Assembly (NCBI RefSeq): GCF_947496075.1
Contig: NZ_CANMBJ010000001.1
Span: 248,001-312,000, forward strand
DNA from: an uncultured Tateyamaria sp.
GTDB taxonomy: Bacteria > Pseudomonadota > Alphaproteobacteria > Rhodobacterales > Rhodobacteraceae
DNA: 64,000 nt
Direction of reading: 5' to 3'
Shown in pieces: positions 35,970 through 44,414 of this stretch. A program made the translations under genes and the position numbers. The notes below the pieces were generated by a model. That model ran no database searches. It saw only the letters and a list, made by a program, of their open reading frames with translations, and was not told where the DNA came from. Position 1 is the stretch's first letter; the number at the start of each line of letters is the position of its first letter.

Positions 35970-35997
35970 AACACTGTGTGGAAATCCACACAGTGTT
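35970..35997. promoter_or_regulatory. 28-bp near-perfect palindrome between dctD and dctP
   Basis: AACACTGTGTGGA-AA-TCCACACAGTGTT: 13-bp arms with a 2-nt centre, touching the dctD stop codon. No T-tract follows on the minus strand, so a protein-binding site or mRNA-end structure is more likely than a simple terminator. Confidence 0.5.
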
Positions 35998-37225
35998 AGC
36001 GCCGATAGTCCTCAGGCCGAATCCCGTATTTCTTGAGCTTGTCGTAGAAGGTTTTGCGCGGGAGCCTCAGCGCTTCGGCAGCCGCGCTGGCATGCCCGTT
36101 CTGTCGCCCCAGCGCCGCAACCAGCAATGAGCGCTCAACCCGCGCCATCTGCTCGGCCAAGCCGAGATCAACAGCCTTGGACGCATCCTCGGGCATGCCC
36201 AGTACAAAGCGCATGGCGGCACTCATCAACGATCGCGCGTTGCCGGGCCAGTCCTGCGCCATCAGGGCGGCCATATGATCCGGGGCCAGTTCAGGCGGGG
36301 TCAGGCCCGCCTGCTCTGCCGCCTGGGCGACATAGTGGCGGAACAGGATGGGGATGTCCTCGGGGCGTTCGCTCAGCGACGGAATGCGGATCGGGAACAT
36401 CTCGATTTTGTAGTAAAGATCGGCGTTCAAAGCGCCCTCTTCCACGGCTGTGCCAAGGTTGCGTGTGCTGCCAGCGATCAGTCGCGGGCCTTCGCCTGCC
36501 TCCAGCGCTTCGAGCAGGGCGAGTTGGCTGGCATGGGGCAGCCCGGTGACTTCATCCAGAAACAGGCTCCCCCCCTTGGCCTTGTCCATAGACTCGGCCA
36601 GTGCGCCCGGGCGCAGATCGGCGGCGGCGCGTTTGACAAAGGGCGCCTTGGACCGAAGGGAGCTGAGGTGAATGACCTCGGCCACCTTGGAAATGCCCGT
36701 GCCGGGCGCTCCGGTCACAAGCACCTCGGTCTCAAGCGGGGCCAGCAGCCGCACGCGGTCACGCAAGCCATTGGCAAGATCGCTTTCGCCAAAGAGCATA
36801 CGGGCGGCCGGATCACCGCTTTCCACCAGTTGCCGCAGGCGGCGGTTTTCAAGAACCAGGGCGCGGGTTTTCAATGCACGCTCAAGAACAGCCAGCAACT
36901 CATTGGGCGCACAGGGTTTTTCGAGGAAGCCAAATGCGCCGTCACGCATCGCCTGCACGGCCATCGGAATGTCACCTTCCCCCGTCAACAGGATCACCGG
37001 CAGGTCCGGATCGATCTTGCGCGTGTGGGCCAAGAGATGAAAGCCGTCGCGCCCCGGCATGCGGATATCAGACAAGATCACACCGTCAAAGTCGCGTGTG
37101 ATGTGATCTTTGGCGACCACGAAAGAGCCTGCCGGGATTGGCTCAAGATCTGCAAGCTCCAACGTTTGGGCCAGCGCGTCACGCACGGCGGCGTCATCAT
37201 CGACAAGCAGCACTTGGGTGGTCAC
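35996..37225 (-). CDS. DctD-like response regulator with degenerate AAA+ domain
   Basis: From the GTG at 37225, whose GTGA overlaps the dctB stop, the protein is 409 aa. The receiver is normal: 'LLVDDDAAVRDAL', phospho-Asp in 'GVILSDIRMPGRDG' (~residue 52), Thr in 'LLTGEG', Lys in 'LEKPCAP'. The sigma-54 ATPase domain is not: Walker A reads 'GAPGTGIS', with Ile in place of the catalytic Lys; the GAFTGA loop is gone, the stretch reading 'ADLRPGALAESMDKAKGG'; the arginine-finger segment reads 'NADLYYKI'. Walker B 'GSLFLDEV' survives. The C-terminal Fis-type helix-turn-helix 'ASAAAEALRLPRKTFYDKLKKYG' is intact. It should bind DNA in response to DctB but not activate sigma-54 in the usual way. 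Confidence 0.9.
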   Translation of the reverse strand: MTTQVLLVDDDAAVRDALAQTLELADLEPIPAGSFVVAKDHITRDFDGVILSDIRMPGRDGFHLLAHTRKIDPDLPVILLTGEGDIPMAVQAMRDGAFGFLEKPCAPNELLAVLERALKTRALVLENRRLRQLVESGDPAARMLFGESDLANGLRDRVRLLAPLETEVLVTGAPGTGISKVAEVIHLSSLRSKAPFVKRAAADLRPGALAESMDKAKGGSLFLDEVTGLPHASQLALLEALEAGEGPRLIAGSTRNLGTAVEEGALNADLYYKIEMFPIRIPSLSERPEDIPILFRHYVAQAAEQAGLTPPELAPDHMAALMAQDWPGNARSLMSAAMRFVLGMPEDASKAVDLGLAEQMARVERSLLVAALGRQNGHASAAAEALRLPRKTFYDKLKKYGIRPEDYRR

Positions 37226-38955
37226 GCGGCTACCTCTTGGGTCCAAGGTTGCAGATCGACCGTGAACACCGCGCCGTCCGGGCCATTGTCGCCGTGGATT
37301 TCACCGCCAAAGCTTTGCACGATGCCGTATGAGATCGAGAGGCCCAGCCCCATCCCTTCGGATGCGCCGACCTCTTTGGTGGAATAGAACGGGTCGAACA
37401 CGCGGTCTGGCGTTTCGATGCCCGGGCCGGTGTCGGAGATGATGACCGAGGTGTCATGAATTTCGATGGTCAGCGCGCGCCTGCCGCGCCCCGCCATGGC
37501 GTCGACCGCATTCGAGATCAGGTTGACGAAGACCTGCCCCAGCCGCACCTCACCCCCCGACACCCAAACGGGTGCGTCGGGCAGGTTGAGCGTGAGTGTC
37601 ACATCCTCGTTCCGCATACGCGGCGTGGTCAGTTCCACAGCACTTTGCACCACCTGGGCAAGGTCCACGCGCAGCGCCGGTTCGCTTTCCTGCCGGGCAA
37701 AGGCGCGCAGGTTCTTGATGATGCGCCCCATGCGGCGGGCCATGTCGGCGATGCGGCCCAGATTGTCTTCGGCCCGGTCGGGTTTGTCGCGCTGCAGGAA
37801 GGCCTGCGCATTGTCGGCATAGGTCTGGATCGCCATGAGTGGTTGATTGAGTTCATGGCTGAGCCCCGCGCTCATCTGTCCCAGTGCACTCAGTTTGCCC
37901 GCCTGGACAAGGGCGGCCTGCGCCTGTGCGAGGGCGGCTTGCGCCTCTTCCCGCTCCTCGGCCTCGCGCCGGAGCTGGGTGTTGGTGTCGGACAGGGCGG
38001 CGGTGCGTTCAGCCACGCGTTGTTCCAGTTGCGCGTTCGCTTCGGCCAATGTGCGGCGCCGTTCCGTGGCAAGGAACAGCAGCGCGCCGAAGGCAAGGCA
38101 CAGCCCTGCCACCGCTGCGGCCTGTAGCGTCGCAAGGCGGCGGGCCGGGGCGACATCCACAAGCGCCTCGCCCGTCATGCCGATCACCGGCAAGGGTCGT
38201 ACAAGGTGCAGGGCGTTTTGCGGCAGGTACGGCCCCCACCCCAATTGCCAGACCTCATGCCGCCCCAGTTCGTAGCTGTCGAAAGGCAACGCCGGGCCAG
38301 TGGCCGGTTTCAGGCCCGGCCCCTCGTCCGCGCGTTGCCAATAGACGATTTCGGATCGATTGGTGATGAACACCCGGTCCCGCGCGTCGGTGAAAAACAC
38401 CGCAGGGTTGGAGCCGACCCAATCCCATTCGATCCCGGCAAGGTCCGCCGTCACAACCACGATTCCGGTGATCCGCGACCGGGCATCAAAGACGGGTGCT
38501 GCGTAAGCAAAGACGCGTGTGCCCTGGGCCGTGCGCCCATTGCCCCAGCCCAGCGCCCCTTGCGCCGCACGCGCCACCAGCGGCGCAATATCAAGACCCG
38601 GTTGATCGGAGCGCGCAGCGGCTAGCACGAGCCCCTCTGCATTCGTCAGGCGGATGTCTTGCGCTGCCGTTTTGTCTGCAATTTCAAGGAACAGCGCTTC
38701 GGCTTGGCTGACATCTTCCCCTGCAAGTGCCGCACTGACACGGGGATGATCCGCCACCAGCACTGCGAGTTCACGGTAGCGCTGGAGCTGCCCTGTCAGG
38801 CGGTCCGAGGCAAGCGCAAGATCCGATTGCCCCTGCCGGGCCAGTTGATCAAGCGCCTGGAAGTACCCGTAGCGCCACACGCCGGCGGCTGCCGCCGCAA
38901 CCAGCGCAACAAAGCCCAGCACCACGCTGATCCGTCTGAGGTATCCGTTTCCCAT
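37222..38955 (-). CDS. DctB-like sensor histidine kinase
   Basis: From the ATG at 38955 the protein is 577 aa; the ORF-track start at 39273 adds 106 Pro/Arg-rich residues that look non-coding and overlap the P450 promoter. An N-terminal membrane helix 'RRISVVLGFVALVAAAAAGVW', a periplasmic sensor of dCache type (residues ~35-270), a second helix 'LQAAAVAGLCLAFGALLFLA' (~285-305), a coiled coil, then the kinase: H-box 'GLSHELNQPLMAIQTYAD' (~355), N-box 'QVFVNLISNAVDAM', G1 'ISDTGPGI', F/G2 'FDPFYSTKEVGASEGMGLGLS'. All catalytic motifs are intact, unlike its partner's ATPase. It should sense an extracellular organic acid and phosphorylate the DctD-like regulator. Confidence 0.9.
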   Translation of the reverse strand: MGNGYLRRISVVLGFVALVAAAAAGVWRYGYFQALDQLARQGQSDLALASDRLTGQLQRYRELAVLVADHPRVSAALAGEDVSQAEALFLEIADKTAAQDIRLTNAEGLVLAAARSDQPGLDIAPLVARAAQGALGWGNGRTAQGTRVFAYAAPVFDARSRITGIVVVTADLAGIEWDWVGSNPAVFFTDARDRVFITNRSEIVYWQRADEGPGLKPATGPALPFDSYELGRHEVWQLGWGPYLPQNALHLVRPLPVIGMTGEALVDVAPARRLATLQAAAVAGLCLAFGALLFLATERRRTLAEANAQLEQRVAERTAALSDTNTQLRREAEEREEAQAALAQAQAALVQAGKLSALGQMSAGLSHELNQPLMAIQTYADNAQAFLQRDKPDRAEDNLGRIADMARRMGRIIKNLRAFARQESEPALRVDLAQVVQSAVELTTPRMRNEDVTLTLNLPDAPVWVSGGEVRLGQVFVNLISNAVDAMAGRGRRALTIEIHDTSVIISDTGPGIETPDRVFDPFYSTKEVGASEGMGLGLSISYGIVQSFGGEIHGDNGPDGAVFTVDLQPWTQEVAA

Positions 38956-39020
38956 GGCGGCCACCCTATCCGCGTGCGCAAAGGCTTGCCAAGGCGCGTC
39001 CGGCCTGAGACATCTGCCCC

Positions 39021-40187
39021 ATGTTGATCCAGTCCCCGCATGAGCCCGCTTTTGTTCAAGATCCGTATGCATTTTACGACCGTGCGCGGGCCGACGGCCC
39101 GGTGCTGTTCTGGCAGGACTACGGGATGCACGCGGCCTTTGACCATGCCACCGTGCATGCGCTTTTGCGCGACCGGCGTTTGGGCCGTGCTGTGCCGGGG
39201 CGCGGAGCCGCACCGGCCCATCTGACCGATTTCGATGCGGTGGAGCGCTATTCGCTGCTGGAGCTGGAGCCACCCGAGCACACCCGCTTGCGCCGGTTGG
39301 TCCTGCACGCGTTCACCTCGCGCCGGATTGCAGGTCTTGAGGGCGATATTCGCGCCATCTGTGCCGATTTGTTGGCGAGTTTGTCTGCGGGTCCGTTTGA
39401 TGTGATCCCCGCCTATTGCCAGCTTGTGCCCGTGCGCGTGATTGCGCGCCTGCTGGGTGTGCCGGAGGAGATGGGCCCGGACCTGTTGCGCTGGTCGTCC
39501 GCGATGGTGGCGATGTATCAGGCGGGACGTGATCGGGCGATTGAGGATGCGGCGAATGCAGCTGCTGCGGAGTTCTCTGCCTTTCTGCGCGGCTATATCG
39601 AGGAGCGACGGGACGATCCCCGCGATGACCTGATCACCGAGTTGATCGCGGCAGAGGAAGACGGCCAGACGCTGAGCCACGACGAGATGATCGGAACGTG
39701 TATCCTGCTGCTGAACGCAGGGCACGAGGCGACGGTGCATAGCTTGGGCAACGCCGTGAAGGCGCTGGTCGAGACCGGACAGACCGATGCACTGGCCCCG
39801 GGCCGCGTGGACAGGACGGTGGAAGAGGTCATGCGCTTCGACCCGCCGCTGCATATGTTCACACGGCACGTCTATGAACCCATCGAAGTGGGTGGGCACA
39901 GCCTTGGCCCCGGCGACGAGATCGCCCTAATGCTGGGGGCAGCGGGCCGCGACCCAGCCGTGTTCGACGCGCCTGAGCAGTTCAACCCGGCGCGGGTCAA
40001 GAACACCCATGTCGCCTTTGGCGGCGGACTGCATTTCTGCGTGGGCGCCCCGCTGGCCCGGCTCGAGATGCAAATCGCCCTGCCCATGTTGTTCGAAACG
40101 ATGCCAAACCTGCGCATTATCGAAGCCCCGAAATACGCAGACAGCTACCACTTCCACAAGCTGGACCAGCTGATCGTCGCAGCGTGA
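39021..40187 (+). CDS. Cytochrome P450
   Basis: A 388-aa soluble bacterial P450. Visible landmarks: helix C 'LEPPEHTRLRRLVLHAFTSRR' (~residues 80-100), oxygen-activating I helix 'LLLNAGHEATVHSLGNA' (A/G-G-x-E/D-T variant, ~230), K-helix ExxR in 'TVEEVMRFDPPLH', and the haem-thiolate loop 'FGGGLHFCVGAPLARLEMQ' (Cys ~345). Substrate unknown; sequence style is that of the CYP group near fatty-acid or terpene hydroxylases but I cannot place it. No ferredoxin gene is adjacent. It is divergent from dctB by 65 nt and followed by a long inverted repeat. Confidence 0.93.
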   Translation: MLIQSPHEPAFVQDPYAFYDRARADGPVLFWQDYGMHAAFDHATVHALLRDRRLGRAVPGRGAAPAHLTDFDAVERYSLLELEPPEHTRLRRLVLHAFTSRRIAGLEGDIRAICADLLASLSAGPFDVIPAYCQLVPVRVIARLLGVPEEMGPDLLRWSSAMVAMYQAGRDRAIEDAANAAAAEFSAFLRGYIEERRDDPRDDLITELIAAEEDGQTLSHDEMIGTCILLLNAGHEATVHSLGNAVKALVETGQTDALAPGRVDRTVEEVMRFDPPLHMFTRHVYEPIEVGGHSLGPGDEIALMLGAAGRDPAVFDAPEQFNPARVKNTHVAFGGGLHFCVGAPLARLEMQIALPMLFETMPNLRIIEAPKYADSYHFHKLDQLIVAA

Positions 40188-40259
40188 GTCGGGACCGGGT
40201 CAAGGATGGCCGGAGGCCACCGCCAGAGGCGGCTTGTCCTTGACGCGGGCGCGACTCAC
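40184..40259. repeat. Nested inverted repeat after the P450 gene
   Basis: Outer arms GTGAGTCG (40184) and CGACTCAC (40252), inner arms GTCAAGGA (40199) and TCCTTGAC (40237), and smaller GC-rich pairs between. The whole 76 nt could fold as one long stem overlapping the P450 stop. No T-tract. Confidence 0.55.
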
Positions 40260-40433
40260 ATCACCCTTGATCAGGTCTGCTCAAGACGCAAAGCGCCTTA
40301 AGCGACCTCTCAGCAAAACTCCCAAACCTTTCAACCGCCACATCGCCGAAGGCAAAGCGTCGCGTCTCCACTGGCAGAATATGAAATGCGCGGTAGCGCA
40401 CATTTTTGAAGCACGCAGCGACGCGCGACTGGA

Positions 40434-40901
40434 TCACGTTTCCAAAGGGAGCATCGTGGTGGATTTGATCTCTTCCATTGACAAGAGCGCCGTGACGTTG
40501 TGCACCCGCACCTCGGAAATCAGCGCCTGATAAAACGCATCATAGGCACGTGCGTTTTTCACTCGCACCTTCAATATATAGTCGATGTCGCCCGCCAGCC
40601 GGTGTGCCTCCTGCACCTCCGGGCGCTCCTGAAGCGCGCGCAAGAACTTGGCTTGCCAGTCCGCCTCATGCTCGGACGTGCGGATCAGGACAAAAAAACA
40701 GGCCTCGAACCCCAGCGCCTCTGCATCCAGCACAACGGTCTGCTGACCGACCACGCCCGCATCGCGCAGCTTGCGAATCCGGTTCCAAACGGGGGTCTTC
40801 GAAGACCCCACGGCCTTGGCAATATCGTCCAGCGACTGGCTGGCATCACGCTGCAGCTCGGCCAGAATTTTGCGATCTACCTCATCGATGCGAACAGACA
40901 T
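40434..40901 (-). CDS. Lrp/AsnC-family transcriptional regulator
   Basis: From the ATG at 40901 the protein is 155 aa, normal for the family; the ORF-track start adds 19 residues. The helix-turn-helix is 'VDRKILAELQRDASQSLDDIAKAVGSSKTPVWNRIRKLRDAGVV' (~residues 7-50). The RAM ligand-binding domain shows 'ACFFVLIRTSEHEADWQAKFLRALQERPEVQEAHRLAGDIDYILKVRV'. It diverges from cysG by 140 nt, the usual position for a local regulator, so it probably controls the sulfite-reduction operon, perhaps with an amino acid such as cysteine or a precursor as signal. This regulation is inferred from position. Confidence 0.92.
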   Translation of the reverse strand: MSVRIDEVDRKILAELQRDASQSLDDIAKAVGSSKTPVWNRIRKLRDAGVVGQQTVVLDAEALGFEACFFVLIRTSEHEADWQAKFLRALQERPEVQEAHRLAGDIDYILKVRVKNARAYDAFYQALISEVRVHNVTALLSMEEIKSTTMLPLET

Positions 40902-41041
40902 TCCAAAGCGCTCCAAATCGGGAAACAGGTGTTCTGCACCTACACAGAGACAGAACAATCATCCTTATCTGCGCCGCTGTCTAGCAGAAAACCGGGATAA
41001 TTTCCTATATTGGGGGTCAGTTTTACGGGATCGAGGCCGAT

Positions 41042-42445
41042 ATGAACCATTTCCCCATCTTCCTGAACACCGCCGGACGGCGGATCGTGTTGTCAGGCGG
41101 CGGCGATGCGGCGCTGGCCAAGCTGCGGCTGCTGATGAAAACAGCGGCCCATATTACCGTCTTTGCACCAAACGCCGATAACCAGATCAAGGCATGGGCG
41201 ACGGATGACAAGCTGCGCCTGATCGACCGCGCCATGGAGCCCGGCGATGCGATGTGCGCCGCCCTCTTCTATGCCGCCGATGAAGATGAGGTGGAAGACA
41301 AGCGCACCGCGGCTATTGCCCACGCAGATGGCGCGCTGGTCAACATCGTTGATAACCTCGCCGACAGCCAGTTCATCACCCCTGCCATCGTGGACCGAGA
41401 TCCTGTCACAGTTGCCATCGGCACCGAAGGGGCCGCCCCCGTGCTCGCGCGTGCGATCAAGGCCGATCTGGAAGAACGCCTGCCCACGTCCCTCGGCACC
41501 CTTGCCCGTATCGGCAAGGCCTTCCGCAAGGCGGCAGACGCCCTGCCCTTTGGCCGTCCGCGTCGCGACTTCTGGCGCGACTATTACTTCAATGCCGGTC
41601 CCAAGGCGATGAGCGACGGCGAAGAGGCCATTCAACCGGCCCTCGATGGTCTTCTGGCGGATCATCTGATGCGCGACGCCCGCAAGGGTCACGTGGCCTT
41701 TGTTGGCGCAGGCCCGGGTGATCCGGAGTTGCTGACCCTAAAGGCCCGAAAAGCCTTGGATGAGGCAGACGTGGTGATCTACGACCGCCTAATTTCGAAG
41801 GAAATCCTGGAGCTTGCCCGCCGCGAGGCCACGATGATCGACGTGGGCAAAGAGGCCTTTGGCCCCTCGACCCCACAGGAGACCATCAACGATCTGATCG
41901 TGGAACATGGGCTGAAAGGTGCGCAGGTCGTGCGCCTGAAATCCGGTGACGCCACTGTCTTCGGTCGTCTGGATGAAGAGATCGAGGCGGTGACCGAGGC
42001 CGGTGTGGAGTATCACATCGTGCCGGGCATCACGGCGGCGTCCGCTGCTGTCGCCTCCATCGGTCAGTCGCTGACCCGCCGAGGCCGCAACTCCTCCGTC
42101 CGGTTCCTGACCGGCCACGACACCCGCGGCTTTGCCGATCACGATTGGAAGGCGTTGGCCCGCCCCGGTGAGGTAGCGGCCATCTACATGGGCAAGAAAT
42201 CGGCCCGTTTCATTCAAGGTCGCCTGATGATGCATGGCATTGATCCAGCCACGCCCGTGACCTTCGTGGAAAACGCGAGCCGCGCTGATCAGCAGGTCCT
42301 CTCCACCACGGTGGCCGAGATGGAACCGACCCTCACCGAGGCCGGTCTGGGTGGCCCTGCCCTGACCTTCATTGGCCTTGCCCCGCGTGCGGCCATCGCC
42401 GCCATTCCCGAGATCCCCATGCCCCACATGCAGGAGACGCACTGA
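41042..42445 (+). CDS. cysG: Sirohaem synthase (uroporphyrinogen-III methyltransferase / precorrin-2 dehydrogenase-ferrochelatase)
   Basis: A 467-aa bifunctional enzyme of the full CysG type. Residues ~1-150 are the NAD-binding precorrin-2 dehydrogenase and ferrochelatase part ('VLSGGGDAALAKLRLLMK', 'VNIVDNLADSQFITPAIVDRDPVTVAIGTEG'). Residues ~215-460 are the SAM-dependent methyltransferase ('VAFVGAGPGDPELLTLKARKALDEADVVIYDRLIS', 'VRLKSGDATVFGRLDEEIEAV', 'VPGITAASAAVASIG'). It makes sirohaem for the sulfite reductase encoded two genes downstream. Its stop overlaps the next start by one base. Confidence 0.95.
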   Translation: MNHFPIFLNTAGRRIVLSGGGDAALAKLRLLMKTAAHITVFAPNADNQIKAWATDDKLRLIDRAMEPGDAMCAALFYAADEDEVEDKRTAAIAHADGALVNIVDNLADSQFITPAIVDRDPVTVAIGTEGAAPVLARAIKADLEERLPTSLGTLARIGKAFRKAADALPFGRPRRDFWRDYYFNAGPKAMSDGEEAIQPALDGLLADHLMRDARKGHVAFVGAGPGDPELLTLKARKALDEADVVIYDRLISKEILELARREATMIDVGKEAFGPSTPQETINDLIVEHGLKGAQVVRLKSGDATVFGRLDEEIEAVTEAGVEYHIVPGITAASAAVASIGQSLTRRGRNSSVRFLTGHDTRGFADHDWKALARPGEVAAIYMGKKSARFIQGRLMMHGIDPATPVTFVENASRADQQVLSTTVAEMEPTLTEAGLGGPALTFIGLAPRAAIAAIPEIPMPHMQETH

Positions 42446-42744
42446 TGCCCAAAGCGTTCACCCCCAAAGTTGTCACCGCCAACCACCTGCTGGCAGGCGA
42501 CGTGATATACCAAACCGCTGATGGCTGGACCCGTAAGCTGGAAGAAGCCGAAGTGCTGACCGATGAGGCTGATGCCGATCTGCGCCTCATCGAAGCCAGC
42601 CAACAGGTGGACGAAGTTGTCGGCGCCTATCTGGCCGATGTGGCGGTTGAGGACGGCGTGCCTGTCCCCACCCATTTCCGCGAAACCTTCCGGGCCACCG
42701 GCCCCAGCAACTACGCCCATGGCAAGCAAGTGGAGCTGTCCTGA
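42445..42744 (+). CDS. DUF2849 protein of the sulfite-reduction operon
   Basis: A 99-aa protein, 'MPKAFTPKVVTANHLLAGDVIY', rich in Asp/Glu with no Cys or membrane segment. DUF2849 genes sit between cysG and cysI in many alphaproteobacteria, and here both neighbouring stop/start pairs overlap by one base, so translation is tightly coupled. The role is unknown; a chaperone or assembly factor for sulfite reductase, or a regulator, would fit the fixed location. Confidence 0.88.
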   Translation: MPKAFTPKVVTANHLLAGDVIYQTADGWTRKLEEAEVLTDEADADLRLIEASQQVDEVVGAYLADVAVEDGVPVPTHFRETFRATGPSNYAHGKQVELS

Positions 42745-44408
42745 TGTATAGCTATTCCGAGTTCGACACGGCCTTTCTGGCTGAACGAAACCGCCAGTTC
42801 CGCCAGCAGGTGGAGCGCCGCGTCTCGGGCGCACTGACCGAGGATGAGTTCAAGCCCCTGCGCCTGATGAACGGTCTGTACCTGCAGTTGCACGCCTACA
42901 TGCTGCGCGTTGCGATCCCCTATGGCACGCTCAACAGCGCCAAGATGCGCACGCTGGCCGAGATCGCGGAGCGCTGGGACAAGGGCTATGGCCACTTCAC
43001 CACCCGCCAGAACATCCAGTACAATTGGCCGGAGCTGAAGGACGTGCCCGATATGCTGGACGCGCTGGCCGAGGTGGGGATGCACGCCATCCAGACCTCC
43101 GGCAACACGATCCGCAACGTGACCGCTGACCACTTTGCCGGCGCCGCCGCGGACGAAATTGCCGACCCGCGCCCCGTGGCCGAGCTGATGCGTCAGTGGT
43201 CCACAGATCACCCTGAGTTCCAGTTCATGCCGCGCAAGTTCAAGATCGCGATCACCGGCAGCCCGAATGATCGCGCCGTGACCAAGGCCCATGACATCGG
43301 CATCCGCATGGTCGAGCGCGACGGCGCGCGCGGCTATGAGATCATTGTCGGTGGTGGCCTGGGCCGCACCCCGATGATCGGCAAGGTTATCAATGACTTC
43401 CTGCCCGAAGCGGACCTGCTGCCCTATCTTGAGGCCATCGTGTCCGTCTGGAACCAGATCGGCCGCCGCGACAACAAGTACAAGGCGCGGATCAAGATCA
43501 CCGTGCATGAACACGGTATTGATGAAATACGCCGCCTTGTGGACGAACGGTTCGAAGAGACACGTAAAACCTTCTCGGGCGTGGACGTGCAGATGCTGCG
43601 CGAGATCGAAGAACACTTCGCGGCCCCCGCCTTTATCACGAAGTCGGAGGCACCATTCAAAGACGCCTATCACAACGATCCCGTGTTCCGGTCATGGGCA
43701 GATACGAACCTGACGGCGCACAAGGCGGATGGGTACAAGATCGTGTCGATTTCGCTGAAGAAACATGGCGATACCCCCGGCGACGCCACGGCTGACCAAA
43801 TGCGCCTGATGGCGGACCTTGCCGAAGAGTTCGCCCATGACGAGCTGCGCATCAGCCACGAGCAAAACGTGATCCTGCCGCATGTGCATGTGTCCGACCT
43901 GCCCGCGATCCACGCGCGGCTGAAAGAAGCTGGCCTCGCCACGGCCAATATCGGTCTGATCAGCGACATCATCGCCTGCCCCGGTATGGATTATTGCGCG
44001 CTGGCCACCGCCCGCTCGATCCCGATTGCGCAAGAGATTGCGACCGCCTTTGACGATCTGAAACGCGAGCACGAGATCGGCGCGCTGAAAATCAAGATCT
44101 CGGGCTGCATCAACGCCTGTGGCCACCACCATGTGGGCCATATCGGCATTCTGGGTCTCGACCGTGCAGGTGTAGAGAACTACCAGATCACGCTGGGTGG
44201 CGATCATACCGAACAGGCCAAGGTTGGCGATCGCGTCGGCCCCGGTTTCTCGGCTGATGACGTTGTGCCAGCGGTTGAGCGGATCGTGGACACATATCTC
44301 GACCTGCGCACCGACGAGACCGAGGAGTTCATCGACACCTACCGTCGGACGGGCCTCGCCCCGTTCAAGGCGGCACTCTACCCCGAAACCAAGGTGGCTG
44401 CGGAGTAA
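42744..44408 (+). CDS. cysI: Assimilatory sulfite/nitrite reductase haemoprotein
   Basis: A 554-aa sirohaem [4Fe-4S] reductase with the two repeated sulfite-reductase halves. The cofactor ligands are 'CPGMDYCALATAR' and 'ISGCINACGHHHVGHIGILG' (Cys-x5-Cys...Cys-x3-Cys, ~residues 412-465). The first half shows 'RTTRQNIQY'-like 'HFTTRQNIQYNW', where Arg contacts the substrate. It reduces sulfite to sulfide with six electrons. The companion genes cysG, cysH and fpr support sulfite rather than nitrite as the main substrate. The electron donor is probably a ferredoxin fed by the FNR-type reductase 1.3 kb downstream. Confidence 0.94.
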   Translation: MYSYSEFDTAFLAERNRQFRQQVERRVSGALTEDEFKPLRLMNGLYLQLHAYMLRVAIPYGTLNSAKMRTLAEIAERWDKGYGHFTTRQNIQYNWPELKDVPDMLDALAEVGMHAIQTSGNTIRNVTADHFAGAAADEIADPRPVAELMRQWSTDHPEFQFMPRKFKIAITGSPNDRAVTKAHDIGIRMVERDGARGYEIIVGGGLGRTPMIGKVINDFLPEADLLPYLEAIVSVWNQIGRRDNKYKARIKITVHEHGIDEIRRLVDERFEETRKTFSGVDVQMLREIEEHFAAPAFITKSEAPFKDAYHNDPVFRSWADTNLTAHKADGYKIVSISLKKHGDTPGDATADQMRLMADLAEEFAHDELRISHEQNVILPHVHVSDLPAIHARLKEAGLATANIGLISDIIACPGMDYCALATARSIPIAQEIATAFDDLKREHEIGALKIKISGCINACGHHHVGHIGILGLDRAGVENYQITLGGDHTEQAKVGDRVGPGFSADDVVPAVERIVDTYLDLRTDETEEFIDTYRRTGLAPFKAALYPETKVAAE

Positions 44409-44414
44409 TATCCC

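Noticed and set aside
38956-39273. N-terminal extension of the dctB frame
   Set aside because: 106 residues rich in Pro, Arg, Ala and His that overlap the P450 5' end and the divergent promoter; the ATG at 38955 starts directly before the membrane helix.
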